From positions 248,001-312,000 of the forward strand of contig JAMPIV010012440.1 in NCBI GenBank assembly GCA_024509875.1: a DNA stretch of 64,000 nucleotides, given 5' to 3'. Both the position numbers and the translations under genes were made by a program. Positions 1-11,627 of this stretch are shown here, in pieces. Under the pieces are notes generated by a model. The model did not search any database. It was given only the letters and a program-made list of their open reading frames with translations, and had not been told where the DNA came from. This DNA is from Oreohelix idahoensis (taxonomy: Eukaryota; Mollusca; Gastropoda; Stylommatophora; Oreohelicidae). Position 1 is the first letter of the stretch; every line of letters starts with the position of its first letter.

Positions 1-230
1 AACCATTCATCTTCTCATTGAACATAGGCTTTCATAATCTTTTCATGTCTACTTTCTCTCTTTCATGTCTACTTTATCTCTTTCATGTCTACTTTTTCAT
101 GTCTACTTTATCTCTTTCATGTCTACTTTATCTCTTTCATGTCAGGTATCCAATTCTTTTCTCCGTGTGTTTTTCTGCCTTTAACTAACTCTCATACCCT
201 GGGGATCCAATAATAAGGACTACCTTGTAG
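1..230 (-). mobile_element. LINE 3'-end fragment, antisense, with internal 20-bp tandem array
   Basis: Read on the minus strand, bases 150-228 match the tail of the LINE copies at 2760-2850 and 30230-30290, the block that encodes the TRQSLxWNPxGKRxRGRPK region of a non-LTR reverse transcriptase C-terminus. Bases 1-47 on the minus strand read like the very end of that protein (a GLCSMRR-like ending). Between them, bases 38-145 are about five copies of a 20-bp unit (TTTCATGTCTACTTTATCTC and variants), sitting where other copies encode a DMK-rich stretch. No open frame remains. The fragment is cut by the window edge and appears to stop at about 228, next to a hAT-like terminus. Confidence 0.6.
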
Positions 231-232
231 AG

Positions 233-330
233 CAGTGGTTCCTAAACTTTTTTCTCTGGGCCGCACTTTCGGAATGAAAAATTGCTAGCACTACACTGGA
301 TTTTTTATTGATAAGAAATACCTTCAGAAA
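233..330 (+). mobile_element. possible hAT-like element terminus
   Basis: The start, CAGTGGTTCCTAAACTTTTT followed by a GGGCCGCACTTT stretch, resembles the terminal inverted repeats of hAT-type elements. It begins abruptly at the point where the antisense LINE match ends. I could not find the opposite terminus or a target duplication, so only one end is supported. Confidence 0.3.
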
Positions 331-447
331 CAAAACCCAAAAAAATCAACTCCTTGCAGTGCTTTATTTATAAAATAGAAGACAACTTTTTGATAATATG
401 ATAATGAGACATCCAGGAAGTTTAAAACAATAAAAGTAAAAAGGTCA

Positions 448-515
448 AGGTAGTCCCATAGCAGATACCGCCGTAGGGAAGTGAAGTGTTAGAGACTTCC
501 CCATACTAGGTCCAG
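448..515. repeat. dispersed repeat shared with 54405-54475
   Basis: A block reading GTAGTCCCATAGCAGATACC followed by GCCGTAGGG and AGAGACTTC recurs at 54405-54475 with few changes. Nothing else about the repeat is recognisable, and its true ends are not clear. Confidence 0.45.
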
Positions 516-1849
516 CATCGAGAGGTGAGGGGGGAGACATGTATAAATTTTTATCAAATTTTGTTGTCTTTGTATTTTTTTTTTAATAAAATTTTGCCTC
601 GTTTTGCTTCATCCCGTTCAGCCTAGTCGGTTATATTAGGGCACATGTCCAAATATATAAGACCTTTAGGTCTGTCAATGGTGTTGTCTTTGTAGTTGTA
701 CCTTACTTTTATGAAATTATATTACCAATAGTTATATATAAATTGTTGTTGTTGTTGTTGTTGTTGTTTAACTAGGGCTGCCTAGCTTCTCGCTCTTTAG
801 CAGCCAATACCAAGTTGAAGATTCCTTGGTATTATGTATATATAATAGCCCCTTCAGTCATAACTGACTATGGGAATGCGCCCCTGAGGTGACAGCCCTC
901 AGCTGCTTATTTTCCTGGTGCTCCTTTCGACGTTTCCTCCTCTCCTGCTTGTTGTGTGAGCCTCTTTTCGCCCAATCTGAGGTGATCTGGTTCGAGATTT
1001 AATTAAGTTGCCACCGGAAAACAAATTCCCAAAGCATGGTTGTTGTAGAACAGTGGAAAATTGATATTATGTTTATATTTTTCAGCGTTTTGGGTTAGTT
1101 ACCAAATTGTGTAAAACTGTTTACCGTGGCAACTAGTGATAGGAGTACAAAAAATGCGTGTACATCTCGTCTAACGGCTGAATAGGATAGAAACGTGTTT
1201 CAACAATTGACTGATAGATCTAGCGACGAGGACATGAGTGAAAATGGTGTGCATATTGATAGAGATGGGGCGCAAGCAGTTATAATTATGAAAATATTGA
1301 AAGTCCTCGGCCATCGGAGGGCCGTTAAATAGCAACAACCTCTATTAGAGTTACCACCGATGTTTATTGTAATAGTACATTCATTTATCTTTAAAATGAC
1401 GTGTAACTCATAAAAATCTGTAAACAATTACGAAAACTACAGCTTACTTTGTGCAAACACCTACAGGATGAAAATGGGAAAAAAAAAATTTAATTCGGCC
1501 ACAGTGTGTTTTTCAATTCGGTAGTTAATGTGTTAATTGTTAAACATAAATGTAAATAAGAATCGGGGCTATCATTCTGATGTAAAGCCCCTCCCTTGGA
1601 CAATTCCTTGATCCACCAGTAAGTGTGGCTGGGAACCCCTGTTGTAAATCTATCAACAATATTCTCAATAAGTGCCCTATTTAACGACAACGTCTTCTTC
1701 TCGCCTCTTATTCCGCTGACAGTTATCTGGTCTTTACCATCAGTTCCACATTGGTGATCTTGTCATATCCTTTCATTCTTTTTATTTTACGCAAGCACTT
1801 ATTTATACAAGCTCCCCGTAGCCGTTCCTTGCATTGGGAAACATATGGC
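516..1849. other. no gene recognised; short (GTT)n at 743-768
   Basis: This AT-rich stretch contains a (GTT)n microsatellite at 743-768. Short open frames exist on both strands but show no recognisable domain or coding bias. I see no feature beyond the microsatellite. Confidence 0.6.
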
Positions 1850-3010
1850 GGTCAACAGAAATGAGGTCCAACAGAAAAAAATCAGAATTTTCAATTGAAA
1901 TGTCAAGTCAGTTTTATTGTATGGCTCTGAAACATGCACAAAAACTACAACCAACTATAAACTTTTATAAATGAGAGCTAGCATAGAATAAAAGGATTGA
2001 AGATTTATTTCAAGATCTCTAATGAGAAACTAATGACAAGATCACTAATGTGGAACTAATGACAAGATCACTAATGTGGAACTAATGACAAGATCACTAA
2101 TGTGGAACTAATAACAAGATCACTAATGTGGAACTAATAACAAGATCACCAATGTGGAACTAATAACAAGATCACCAATGTGGAACTAATAACAAGATCA
2201 CCAATGTGGAACTAATAACAAGATCACCAATGTGGAACTAATAACAAGATCTCCAATGTGGAACTAATAACAAGATCACTAATGTGGAACTAATAACAAG
2301 ATCACTAATGTGGAACTAATAACAAGATCACCAATGTGGAACTAATAACAAGATCACTAATGTGGAACTAATAACAAGATCACCAATGTGGAACTAATAA
2401 CAAGATCACTAATGTGGAACTAATAACAAGATCACTAATGTGGAACTAATAACAAGATCACCAATGTGGAACTAATAACAAGATCACCAATGTGGAACTA
2501 ATAACAAGATCACCAATGTGGAACTAATAACAAGATCACTAATGTGGAACTAATAACAAGATCACCAATGTGGAACTAATAACAAGATCACCAATGTGGA
2601 ACTAATAACAAGATCACTAATGTGGAACTAATAACAAGATCACCAATGTGGAACTAATGACAAGATCACTAATGTGGAACTATTAACAAGATCACCAATG
2701 TGGAACTAATAACAAGAACTAGACAAGTGACTGCGGGACAAGAAATGAGAAGAAGACGTTGAAGGTGGACAAGACACACATTAAGAAAACCTGTTGATAG
2801 CATTACAAGACAATCCCTGTTCTGGAATCCTCCGTGTAAAAGAGATAGGGGAAGACCAAAGAACACACGGAACAGAGAACTGAAAACAAGAGATGAACGG
2901 GATGAAGATGACATGAAAAAAAAAACCTTGAGCCGACAGCACGGGACAGGAAGACATGGCAGACGTTTGATGAAGGCCTATGCTACTATGAGAGTTGAAA
3001 GGTGAAAGAA
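1850..3010 (+). mobile_element. LINE reverse-transcriptase 3' end, split by a minisatellite
   Basis: This is the 3' end of a non-LTR retrotransposon. Before the tandem array (1890-2010) the broken frames read a VLYGSETC-like motif followed by a TFIN-like stretch, typical of LINE reverse-transcriptase C-termini. After the array (2730-3000) they read an RRRRW...HTLRKP motif, then TRQSLFWNP, a [10 protein letters not shown] stretch and a GLCYYES-like ending. Stops and frame changes show it is dead. Sister copies lie at 4010-4485 and 56640-57470. The 700-bp array lies between the two conserved blocks, where the intact protein family has its KISNEEL motif. The 5' part of the element is absent. Confidence 0.75.
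2011..2715 (+). repeat. 26-bp minisatellite derived from LINE coding sequence
   Basis: About 27 tandem copies of a 26-bp unit, AACAAGATCACCAATGTGGA followed by ACTAAT. The first, most divergent unit (2011-2036) contains AAGATCTCTAATGAGAAACTA, which reads KISNEKL, the motif expected at this point of the LINE protein. Later units read KITNVEL. Because 26 is not a multiple of three, the frame rotates with each unit. Units differ mainly at one site (ACT/ACC) and near the array ends. Confidence 0.9.
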
Positions 3011-3449
3011 GAAAAACACCTATTTATAAACATCTATATCTTCTTGATTGTCGTTTGTTGTTGTTCCGCATTTATTAAACACCTGCCAATAACTGCCTTC
3101 ACTTTTGTTGATGATTCTGGCTTTTATATTAGACTTCATTTATTTCTATAATCGTCCTTGGTAATTTTGTACGTTTTCTTTTAACATTATACAGTGTGTT
3201 TTAGTAAATGTCTTGCTATCTGGGTTATTCCATGTTCACAATTTTCTTTGATGCTGTTGGCGCCAGGTGTTTCCTATTATTACGTAGCTCGCTCTTGCCA
3301 AGTCTATTAATATCGCCGATCTTTTACTCCTGTTGGCAAGGCCGTTTTTATGTCTGACATTCGTGACTTGGTATTTTCGGACTTTCGCATTAAGTCACCT
3401 AGCAGTGTAGTTAGTTATATTATAAGACTTGAACTAAAGCATAGACGTG
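3011..3449. other. no feature recognised
   Basis: AT-rich sequence without a convincing open frame, RNA gene or repeat that I can name. Confidence 0.5.
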
Positions 3450-3606
3450 TAGTCTCCGGGGGTCTCTGATGAGACAACGACAAAATAGACTACTGCTTCA
3501 TCAGGCATGTCGTAAAAGGCTGAGGTTGAGCATGGAGGCTGGCAACCTCATCATGTAAAACACATTGCCACAGAAACCACAGCTGCACGTGAGCTTACAG
3601 CCGCTG
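3450..3606 (-). repeat. R180 dispersed repeat copy (reverse)
   Basis: The copy carries the R180 hallmarks in reverse: GGTCTCTGATGAGACAACG, CAGGCATGTCGTA, GGCAACCTCATCATGTAAAA and CAGAAACCAC. It runs directly into a 25-bp minisatellite at its far end. Confidence 0.7.
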
Positions 3607-3935
3607 GTGTCTATGTACTTGACTAAAGGTGGTGTCTATGTACTTGACTAAAGGTGGTGTCTATGTACTTGACTAAAGGTGGTGTCTATGTACTTGACTA
3701 AAGGTGGTGTCTATGTACTTGACTAAAGGTGGTGTCTATGTACTTGACTAAAGCTGGTGTCTATGTACTTGACTAAAGGTGGGGTCTATGTACTTGACTA
3801 AAGGTGGTGTCTATGTACTTGACTAAAGGTGGTGACTATGTACTTGACTAAAGGTGGTGTCTATGTACTTGACTAAAGGTGGTGTCTATGTACTTGACTA
3901 AAGGTGGTGTCTATGTACTTGACTAAAGGTGGTGT
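3605..3935 (+). repeat. 25-bp minisatellite
   Basis: About 13 tandem copies of a unit consisting of GGTGGTGTCTATGTACTTGA plus CTAAA, nearly identical to each other. The array abuts the end of an R180 copy, whose terminal bases (GCTGGTGTC) resemble the unit start, so the array may have been seeded there. Confidence 0.9.
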
Positions 3936-4009
3936 TGATGGGGCTCCATGAGACTTTAAAATCATTACCTTTATCATCTAAACGGCTAGATGAGCTATCA
4001 TTGCATTGT

Positions 4010-4485
4010 GATCAACAAATGGAGATCAATAGAAATCAAGCCCTAACACAAAAATCAGAATATTCAATTCAAATGCCAAGTCAAACAAATGTCAAGTCAA
4101 ACATATTGTATGGCCCTGCAACACGGAGAACAATCAAAACAACACCCACAGATTGCAGTCTTTTATAAATGGGTGATTACGTAGAATAAACGGATTAAAA
4201 TTGTATGGAAATGATGATAAGAAACTTATGAGAATAAGACGTTGGAGATAGGTAGGACACACATAGAGGAACATGATGATAGCATTACCTGGCAGTCTTT
4301 GTTCTGGAATCCACAAGGTAAGGGAGGTAGAGGAAGATCAAGTAACACATGGAGAAGAGAACTGGTGACAGACATGAAAGGGGTGAAAGAAGACACGTAA
4401 AGACCTTGAGCTGATGGCACAGAACAGGAGGACTTGGCATATGTGTGTTGAAGGCCTATGCTCCTTGCGGAGCTAAAAGATAATG
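4010..4485 (+). mobile_element. LINE reverse-transcriptase 3' end, degraded
   Basis: This is the same family as 1850-3010. Broken frames read an IRIFNSN stretch, then a TTPTDCSLL-like stretch over the YGSETW region, then RIRRW...GHT, a GSLCSG stretch and a GLCSLRS ending. The 26-bp array of the sister copy is absent, and the KISNEEL region itself appears deleted. Multiple stops make it a pseudogene. Confidence 0.65.
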
Positions 4486-4635
4486 ATGAACATAATCAAA
4501 TAATACTGTCAAGATAAACCTGCTAGAGATCTCCCTATTATAAATAATATACCTACTCTTTCTTCACGGATACATAATATAGATGCTGTTTTTTCGCGGA
4601 AACGTAATATAGATTTTTTTTTTCTTTTGTGCCAA

Positions 4636-6837
4636 TGTCGTAAATTTATTTTGAGAGAAAGAGTCTTAGAAATAGTAGTCCGGTTTAGGGTGTAGAATGA
4701 TGGTGAAAAAGCTCAGTGATAGAAATGTAGAGATTAAATATGATGCTCCACAGAGTGCTGGAGGAGAGTAAAGACAGACTTATTTACGACAAATCGTTTC
4801 TCTCAATCTTCTCTTCCACTCTTCTGGTCAAACAATTATTTGCCAGTTTTCCAGACACACATCTGCGCTCACACCGATTTGGTGCTTCAGACACACAGAC
4901 GACGTGGATACAACTGTCTTAAACAAATATGGGGGATTTGGGCCTTGGTAGTCCAACACAGTACTATATATGTTTATGCCGTTTATTAGCATTAAACTCA
5001 ATCACAACATCCAACAGGTGTTACATAAAAAGTATCATAAGTACCGAAAAATACAATTAACAAGGTGAGGAGGGGGGTAAAGAAGATTGGTATCGACTAA
5101 ACCCTTCCCGCTTATTAGACAAAGGTAAACCCAGTCCCAAGATAGATAGTTAACAGGAACATAGGTAATGTAACCTAACAATGAAGTTAATTTCTCTGAA
5201 AGAGGTGTTACAATATTAGGTATGGTGGTAGACTAAAATACTGTTATCCCAATTGTGTCTTCCCTTTACTAAGCAAAGAGAAAAAGGGAGGGGGGTGATG
5301 AAACAGAGTTAACAAATTATCCCACTTAAAGGAACAATGCCGGGTATACAGAAAAACGTATTACCCGGTAGGCAAGTTAACAAATGGTTTTGCAAAAATA
5401 GATCTCCTGTCATTCATACACGCTGTGAGGATCCACACTCATATACACACACACTTACCGATTGCAGCATCAGACAATCCATAGCATGATATACACAGTA
5501 ATTAAACTCTTTAAATGTGAAACTGTCTAGTCCTTCTATGTCCCGCCCCAGATAATGCGAGGTTTCACTGAGAGCAAATATTCCCGCTTATCGCCGGACT
5601 TGAAGTTCTAAGAGTTCTTGTGTTTTATTATAAAGAAACGAGTCTATGGGAGGGCACTGACGCAGTTCGACATAGGGGTGAAAAATGAGGTGCTGGTATA
5701 ATCCTTCAATGCGTGATGATAGTCACTGACCGGTAAAGTTTTTAATCCAGTGAGGAAAACTAGGCTCGGTCACAGTCAGGTAAATCGGTATTCTCTCACA
5801 TTTAGAGCCGTACATAAATTATTGCTACTGGCACTGTTCATCTTCCAGTTTATCTCACAGATTGAAATTTAAATTTGATGATAATATTTTAAATGTTCTT
5901 GGGTAGGCTTTCTTTCGTGTAATTATGACAGCTAGGCCGCACCGGACCGCCTCAAGATTAAATTTAAACAAATGTCTCATCAAATTGTCTGGAAGTTTTA
6001 AGAACCGAGTCTGAAACTCTCTGTATGATTTATTAAGAATACTGGGATCGCAAAGGTGATCATTCGTGTGCAGAAAAGAAACACTCCAATTTGTAGCCAC
6101 CAATTTCAGATGGGAATCTAGCAACTTTCTACTAATAGCTAGTGAATCTTAAAAATCTCTGGCACTGAATGATAGCATGGCTTTCTAGTGGTCTGTATAT
6201 ATTTAAAATGGAATTAAAGATGAGGGGGGCATGAGAAAGTTGACACTTTTTTAGATCTCAGGAGACTTTCGGGGATCTGACCGACAGACTAAAAAGAGAA
6301 GCCGTCCCCTGGTTTCCCGTTTCCCCGTTCGTTGCATCCGACATCTTCCCCCGTTCGCTCCGTCTGCGGTCGGTTTAGCGCTTAACATAGAGGTGCGAAA
6401 ATTCCGCCAGGAAAGATTGCGTCTCGTTTCCGGGACCACTACTGCTTTGATCTCTCCCGCTCAACGTTCCTGAAACCACTTCCGTGTCTGTTTAATCCTG
6501 TTCCGCTCTCTCTGTTTGAAGTAGGCAACGCCCCCACTGCCCAAGTTAATGAAAATAACTTCATATCATTGCTCAGGCGATGTCCGTGGGCGTGATTTAA
6601 TGTCTCCTTAAATCAATGCGATGACCAGAATGAACTGTAGATAAACTGTCCACATATTAATCAGCCAACGTGTTGGCCATCTGCGTGGAACGGTTTCATA
6701 GCAATGAGTCCAGGTGAAAATAAATTCCCGTTTGATGAAGAGTTACCAAAATATTCGGGGCTCTGGTGCTATACGAAGGGGTCGCTACAAAAGGTCGTGC
6801 TACAACGATTCAGGGCCAGCTGAGTTCGTCTGTGACA
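4636..6837 (-). repeat. Element A 3' LTR (2202 bp)
   Basis: The LTR begins TGTCGTAAATTT and ends TGTGACA on the plus strand, so it has TG...CA termini. It is nearly identical to 21361-22541 joined to 24996-26021. An AATAAA signal on the minus strand lies at 4982-4987. Sense-strand open frames of 62 codons (6439-6251) and 89 codons (6124-5855) occur in it. They match nothing I recognise and may be chance. Confidence 0.85.
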
Positions 6838-6852
6838 ATCGTCCCCTCTTTT
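6838..6852 (-). promoter_or_regulatory. Element A polypurine tract
   Basis: On the minus strand a purine run, AAAAGAGGGGACGA, sits immediately upstream of the 3' LTR. This is the expected position of the plus-strand primer of reverse transcription. Confidence 0.75.
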
Positions 6853-6877
6853 GAGACATGAAAACATATTTTCATGT

Positions 6878-7750
6878 TTAATTTCTGACAATGAAGCTGC
6901 CCTGATCGGTAGCTTTAGGGTGATTGGTATCTTCAACTTCTTCCTCTTCGTCCGTAGTCCAGTTTCTACTCAGGAAATCCGCGCCGACATTCTGTCTTCC
7001 CGGAATGTATTCCACTTTGAAAGAATAAACGCTTAAAAGAAGGGCCCACCGCATGATCCTTGCGTTAAATTCTTTATTGGCACCAAGAAAGGCTAACGGA
7101 GCGTGGTCTGTTTGTACCGTAAAAGATGTACCATAGAGAAACTCATGATGCCGTCTGATACCGTCAATCAGAGCGAGGCATTCTCTTTCGACTACACTGT
7201 AGTTCCGTTCAGCTTTATTTAATTTCCGACTGCCGTAGGCAACTGGAAATAGCATGTTTGGGTCACTTTCATCTGCTTGAAGCAGTGTTGACCCGATGCC
7301 CTGACCTGACGCGTCGACCCGTAATACAAAAGGTTTCTTGAGGTCAGGCAACCTCAAAATGGGGTATACATACAACTGTCCTTTCAAAGTGCTGTACGCG
7401 TGTTCGCACTTTTGATCCCAAATGACCTTATCAGGACAACCTTTCTTTGTGAGGTCAGTCAGAGGTGCCGTCAGTCCGTTGAAGTTCTGGATGTACTTCT
7501 GATAGTATGCACATAGTGATATGAAGGAACGTACGTCTTTCTTCGTTCGGGGTCTTTTTGCTGCCACTATATTCTCCACGTTCTTCTGAACAGGCCAACA
7601 ACAGCCGTGAGAAATAGTATGCCCCAGGAAGTCTAACTGTTCAAACCCGATGAGATATTTGCTAGGTCTGGCTGTGAGACCAGTTTCCTGTAGTCTCCTG
7701 ATGAGCATAGCAACCGTAGCAATATGTTCTTCGTAGGTTTCCGATGCAAT
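6878..7750 (-). pseudogene. Element A pol, C-terminal part: end of reverse transcriptase plus RNase H
   Basis: The minus-strand frame enters just after the reverse transcriptase catalytic YxDD box (LIASETYEEHI), passes the connection region with LDFLGHT and KRPRTKKDVRSF, and continues through a complete gypsy-type RNase H. RNase H acidic residues are visible in VDASGQG, ERECLAL, TDHAPL and GADFLSR. The frame is open to a stop at 6878, just before the polypurine tract. Its N-terminal continuation lies 9.5 kb away at 17294, because B1 inserted between them. About 65 codons including the catalytic DD are missing, so this half alone is inactive. The family is identified by motif recall. Confidence 0.85.
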
Positions 7751-7755
7751 TAATA

Positions 7756-10105
7756 TGTGAAGGTATATATATATCTAATAAGAGTAGTATATTATATATA
7801 TAACCTTACTTGCTACCACATATCTATATATCTCAGTCAGAATTATTCTGGAATAGTGTGATGCTACGTTATGTGTCTAGGGTATGTGTATGGTGAAGTG
7901 TAAGTCACAACAACAGACAGATAAACAATTTAATTTAATCCACTACTCTTAACAACACTGTGACACTCACATACATATAACACTCTATGAGAATATCTTA
8001 AAGAAGTCACTAGTAACGTTTCAAATAACAATATGTATTCATTACTGGCATGAATGAATATGTGTCCTGATTCAACTACAAGGGAACCAGGAATCACAAT
8101 CAATTTAAATTACAAGTTATGTACAGAATGTATTTAATATGAATATTGTAGTGACATATATTATTACAAATGTTCTATGTGTGTCAGTTGTGTAGTAGTA
8201 AAATGAGGTAATACTGGTTTTGTTTTGTTCAAGCTCTGTTGGTATTTGTCATCATGACTTCAATAGTTTGTCTTTAGGGACTAGTATTTGAGATGTTCAC
8301 AGATCCTGATTTTAAGACAAGTAAATTCCCCTTTGAATAGTATTTTTATAAAGTTATTTCAAGATGAGGGGACATAATGTTGAGCTCAGCTGGCCAACTC
8401 TGCTTATCTTGAGTGATGGCGGCAGGAAAGGACTCCTCTGCTCGGATTCTCCTCTGGGCTCAGGAGACACCTCACTGATAGCTAAAAAGACCAAGGAGTA
8501 TGCTGTCCGACTCTGGATTCAGCAAATCTCTGACCAGGTGCTGCTCACTACCATCAAGACCACTGTCCCTGAAATCAAGAAGGATGTACCTTCTACTTCA
8601 TAACTAATTTATATTTTCTTTTTACACTGATCACAATACATCACAAACATTGCGTTCAGAGCGTTAGGCCAACAGTCAGCTTCATCTGAAATACTTTATT
8701 CCAGTATTACCCTTCTTAATGGTTACTACGCCTCTGCACTTCCAGCATTATTTCTTTCTAGTCAATCATCCAGGTGTCAGTGTACTGTTGGGCCATTCCA
8801 TGCCGTTTTACTTCTCTCCGACACCCTCTGTTCAGGCTGGAGCATTTTAGGCTTTACCTCACGTTTGCCACTGAACTACACATATATATACAGGCATAAA
8901 TCAACAATTCACATTCAATTTTCATTAAAAGATATTAAATGGTTCAAGCTTACCACAATTCATACGAATAAACACAGATACGTTGATTAGCAATGAATTC
9001 TGGCACAAACTGGCACAATTTTCCATCTGCTTATGTTCCAGGCTTTTATTTTACACAAATATGAGCTGGCTTCAACGCACTGATGCTTTATCAAGCTTCT
9101 TTAAACAAGTGGTCTCGAACTAACGCTCCCAAGTGTGTATATCAGCGAGACTGGCCAATGAGCCACGTTTCGACAAGTGTTTGAAAAAATGTTACTTTTC
9201 CCGTCTCCCCTAACAACCAAGATAGTATTTATAGCCCGACCAATCGTGGTTAGGCTTTCATTTGTTGCGCTCCAATCAATTTGGAGTTTACATGGTAGGC
9301 TATTTCTGTAACGTAAATTTTTTTTCAAACACGTTAAAAAAAAATCTTATGAGCAGAAATGATTTTATGCTGTCAGGCACCCCCAATTTTTTATTTTGGG
9401 TATAATTTATTAATTCCTGGACTATTTGCGTAACGTTTTACATATTATTTGTCAGCAAGCCCTAAGGAACCCAAAAATACTAATTTAAAGGAGCTACGTG
9501 GCTGCGTTCAAAATATGCAATTTCTTCTACCTCCTGTTTTGAAGATGTGCTGTCTGGGTACTGTTATGTGTTCAAACGTAAACCCATCTATTGTTATCTT
9601 TTCTAATAAGAGTCTGTTATGATTTATAAACCTAACTCTGGGAAAGGGTAGTGTATTTTATCACTGTCCGTCTGAAAAAGTTAGTGCTTGTAGACTTACA
9701 CGCGTGATGCCAGCATTTGTATATCGCGCGTCGCGTGTTGCATGCGTTCCTGATTTTCAGCCCTCCCCTCTCGCTATCCTTTTGTCCATCTGTTCGTTCG
9801 TTTTGGTAACGTAATGTAATTAATGTTAGGATTAATTTAGGTCATTACGCAGTACGTCTCAATGTTTTTTTCTTAGAAATACAGCACACGTTTCATTGAA
9901 GAAAGCGGGTAATAATACAGTAAGCTTTTATATCAACGTGAAAGCGTTACAATTTGCAGACGAAGCAGAAAACAAGGGGGATTTCGAGTACATTCCTTGT
10001 GACAGCACTGTCATTTTACCATTGCTCTTCTCTTTATTAATTTTATTTGTTAGGCTTCATATTTACCTAATAATTTATATATGTGGATTAGAATATTTCA
10101 TGACA
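7756..10105 (-). repeat. B1 3' LTR, truncated at its outer end
   Basis: It matches 14947-17293 and ends TCATGACA on the plus strand. The outermost 61 bp present in the 5' LTR are missing here. An antisense open frame at 8364-8603 recurs in the other B-family LTRs but shows no sign of selection. Confidence 0.87.
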
Positions 10106-10116
10106 CCTCCCCTCTT
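10106..10116 (-). promoter_or_regulatory. B1 polypurine tract
   Basis: The minus-strand tract AAGAGGGGAGG lies directly against the LTR TG terminus. It is identical to the tract of element C at 40706-40716. Confidence 0.85.
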
Positions 10117-10189
10117 AAAACAGACATTATATGTCAGTCCTTTATTCTATATACACATATAGAAATTTATTATTATTTCTGGGGTTTAC

Positions 10190-11627
10190 GGTGATTCTCA
10201 TCACACGGATGGCGGCTTAAAAAATCCGCTCCCAGATTGGTTTTTCCAGATATATATTCAATGCTAAAAATATATGGAGCCAGAAGCAAAGACCATCGGA
10301 GTAACCAGAAGCAAAAAACCATAAAGGTTTATTTGAGTAAGTTTGCCTTAGATGCCTTCCCATATAGATAAATATTGAATTTCTTTATTGCCCATATTAC
10401 TGCAAGACATTCTTTTTCGCTAGTTGAGTAGTTGATTTCAGCTTTATTCAACTTTCTGCTAGCATATGCCACTGGGCTTAATTCCCCATCCAATGCATCT
10501 GATTTCTGTAGTAAAGTTGCACCTAACCCAATATTACTTGCATCCGTCCTTACTATGAATTCTTGACTTAAGTCAGGTAATTTCAAAATGGGTTTACTTG
10601 TGAGCTTTTCCTTCAATTCTTGGTAAGTCATTTCACATTGTGGTGTCCATGTAATGCGATCTGGAAGTCCTTTACGTGTCAATTCCGTTAAAGGTGCACA
10701 TATGGAATTAAAGTTTTTGATATACTTCTGGTAGAAACCACATAATGAGACAAAGGATCTCACGTCCTTCTTGGTTTGTGGTCTCGGGGCTTTCTGTAGT
10801 TTCTCTAAATTCTTTGGGTCAGGGGTCATGTTTCCCTGATAAACTGTGTGTCCCAAAAATTCCAATTCTTTACATCCAACGCAACATTTGGTTGGTCGGG
10901 CTGTTAAATTTGCCTCCCTAAGTCGATCAAACAGCATGTTCAGAGAGTCAATGTGTTCCTCAAATGTTTCTGTTGCTATAAGGATATCATCCATAAAATT
11001 TGTTATACAGGGATTATTCAGAGGATCCAATAATTTTCTCATCATTCTAGAGAAGACACTAGGCGCATTCTTCAATCCAAATGGCAATCTATTAAACTCA
11101 TAGTGTCCTTCTGAGGTACTAAAAGCTAGGTATGGTCTAACCTCAGGCTTTACTGGAATCTGATAGTATCCTTTACTCAGATCCACTTTTGAGAAATATT
11201 TAGCTTTATTTAGTCTGGCAAACAGCTGATTTGTATCCGGCAATGGATCCACCTGTCCTTCTGTAATAGCATTCAGTCTCCTGTAATCTATACAGAGTCT
11301 ATGTTCTCCAGAGGGCTTCCTTAAGAGTACAACACCGGAACTATACGAAGACTCACTGTGCGAAATAATTCCTTCCTTCAATAGATAGTCTATCTCTTCC
11401 TTCAAAGCTTTCTCCTTAGCAAACGGAATCGAATATGGTTTCATACAGACAGGTGTGGAGTCTATTAGTTTCATATCATATTCCAATAGGTTTGTATGCC
11501 CTGGTCGGTCTGTTAACACCTCTGCATGATTATTTAGAACCTGTTGCACTCTCTCTTTCTGAGTTTTCGTTAAATGTGTACTGATTTTCACCTGTGCTGC
11601 TGTCTCAGGGGTGTAATGGATATTCAA
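10190..11627 (-). pseudogene. B1 reverse transcriptase and RNase H, broken in RNase H
   Basis: The frame 11627-10329 carries a full gypsy-type reverse transcriptase: the LLKEGIISHSESSYSS stretch, CIDYRRLN, FSKVDLSKGYYQ, LPFGLKNAPSVF and the catalytic NFMDDIL (an FMDD variant of YVDD). The connection domain and the first part of RNase H follow (RTDASNIG, SEKECLAV). RNase H then breaks after YLYGKA: compared with element C, about 60-70 bp were lost with a short filler at 10300-10345, so the later acidic residues are lost or out of frame. This pol segment lies downstream of integrase, not upstream. Confidence 0.87.

Noticed and set aside
2011..2715. CRISPR-like regular repeat array
   Set aside because: There are no spacers; units are directly adjacent, and the setting is an animal genome.
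8364..8603. Antisense open frame of 79 codons in B-family LTRs, present in four LTR copies (also 15553, 35519, 42272)
   Set aside because: Between B1 and C nearly all differences in the frame change the amino acid (about eight) with only about one silent change, so there is no sign of purifying selection, and the divergent solo LTR has it broken.
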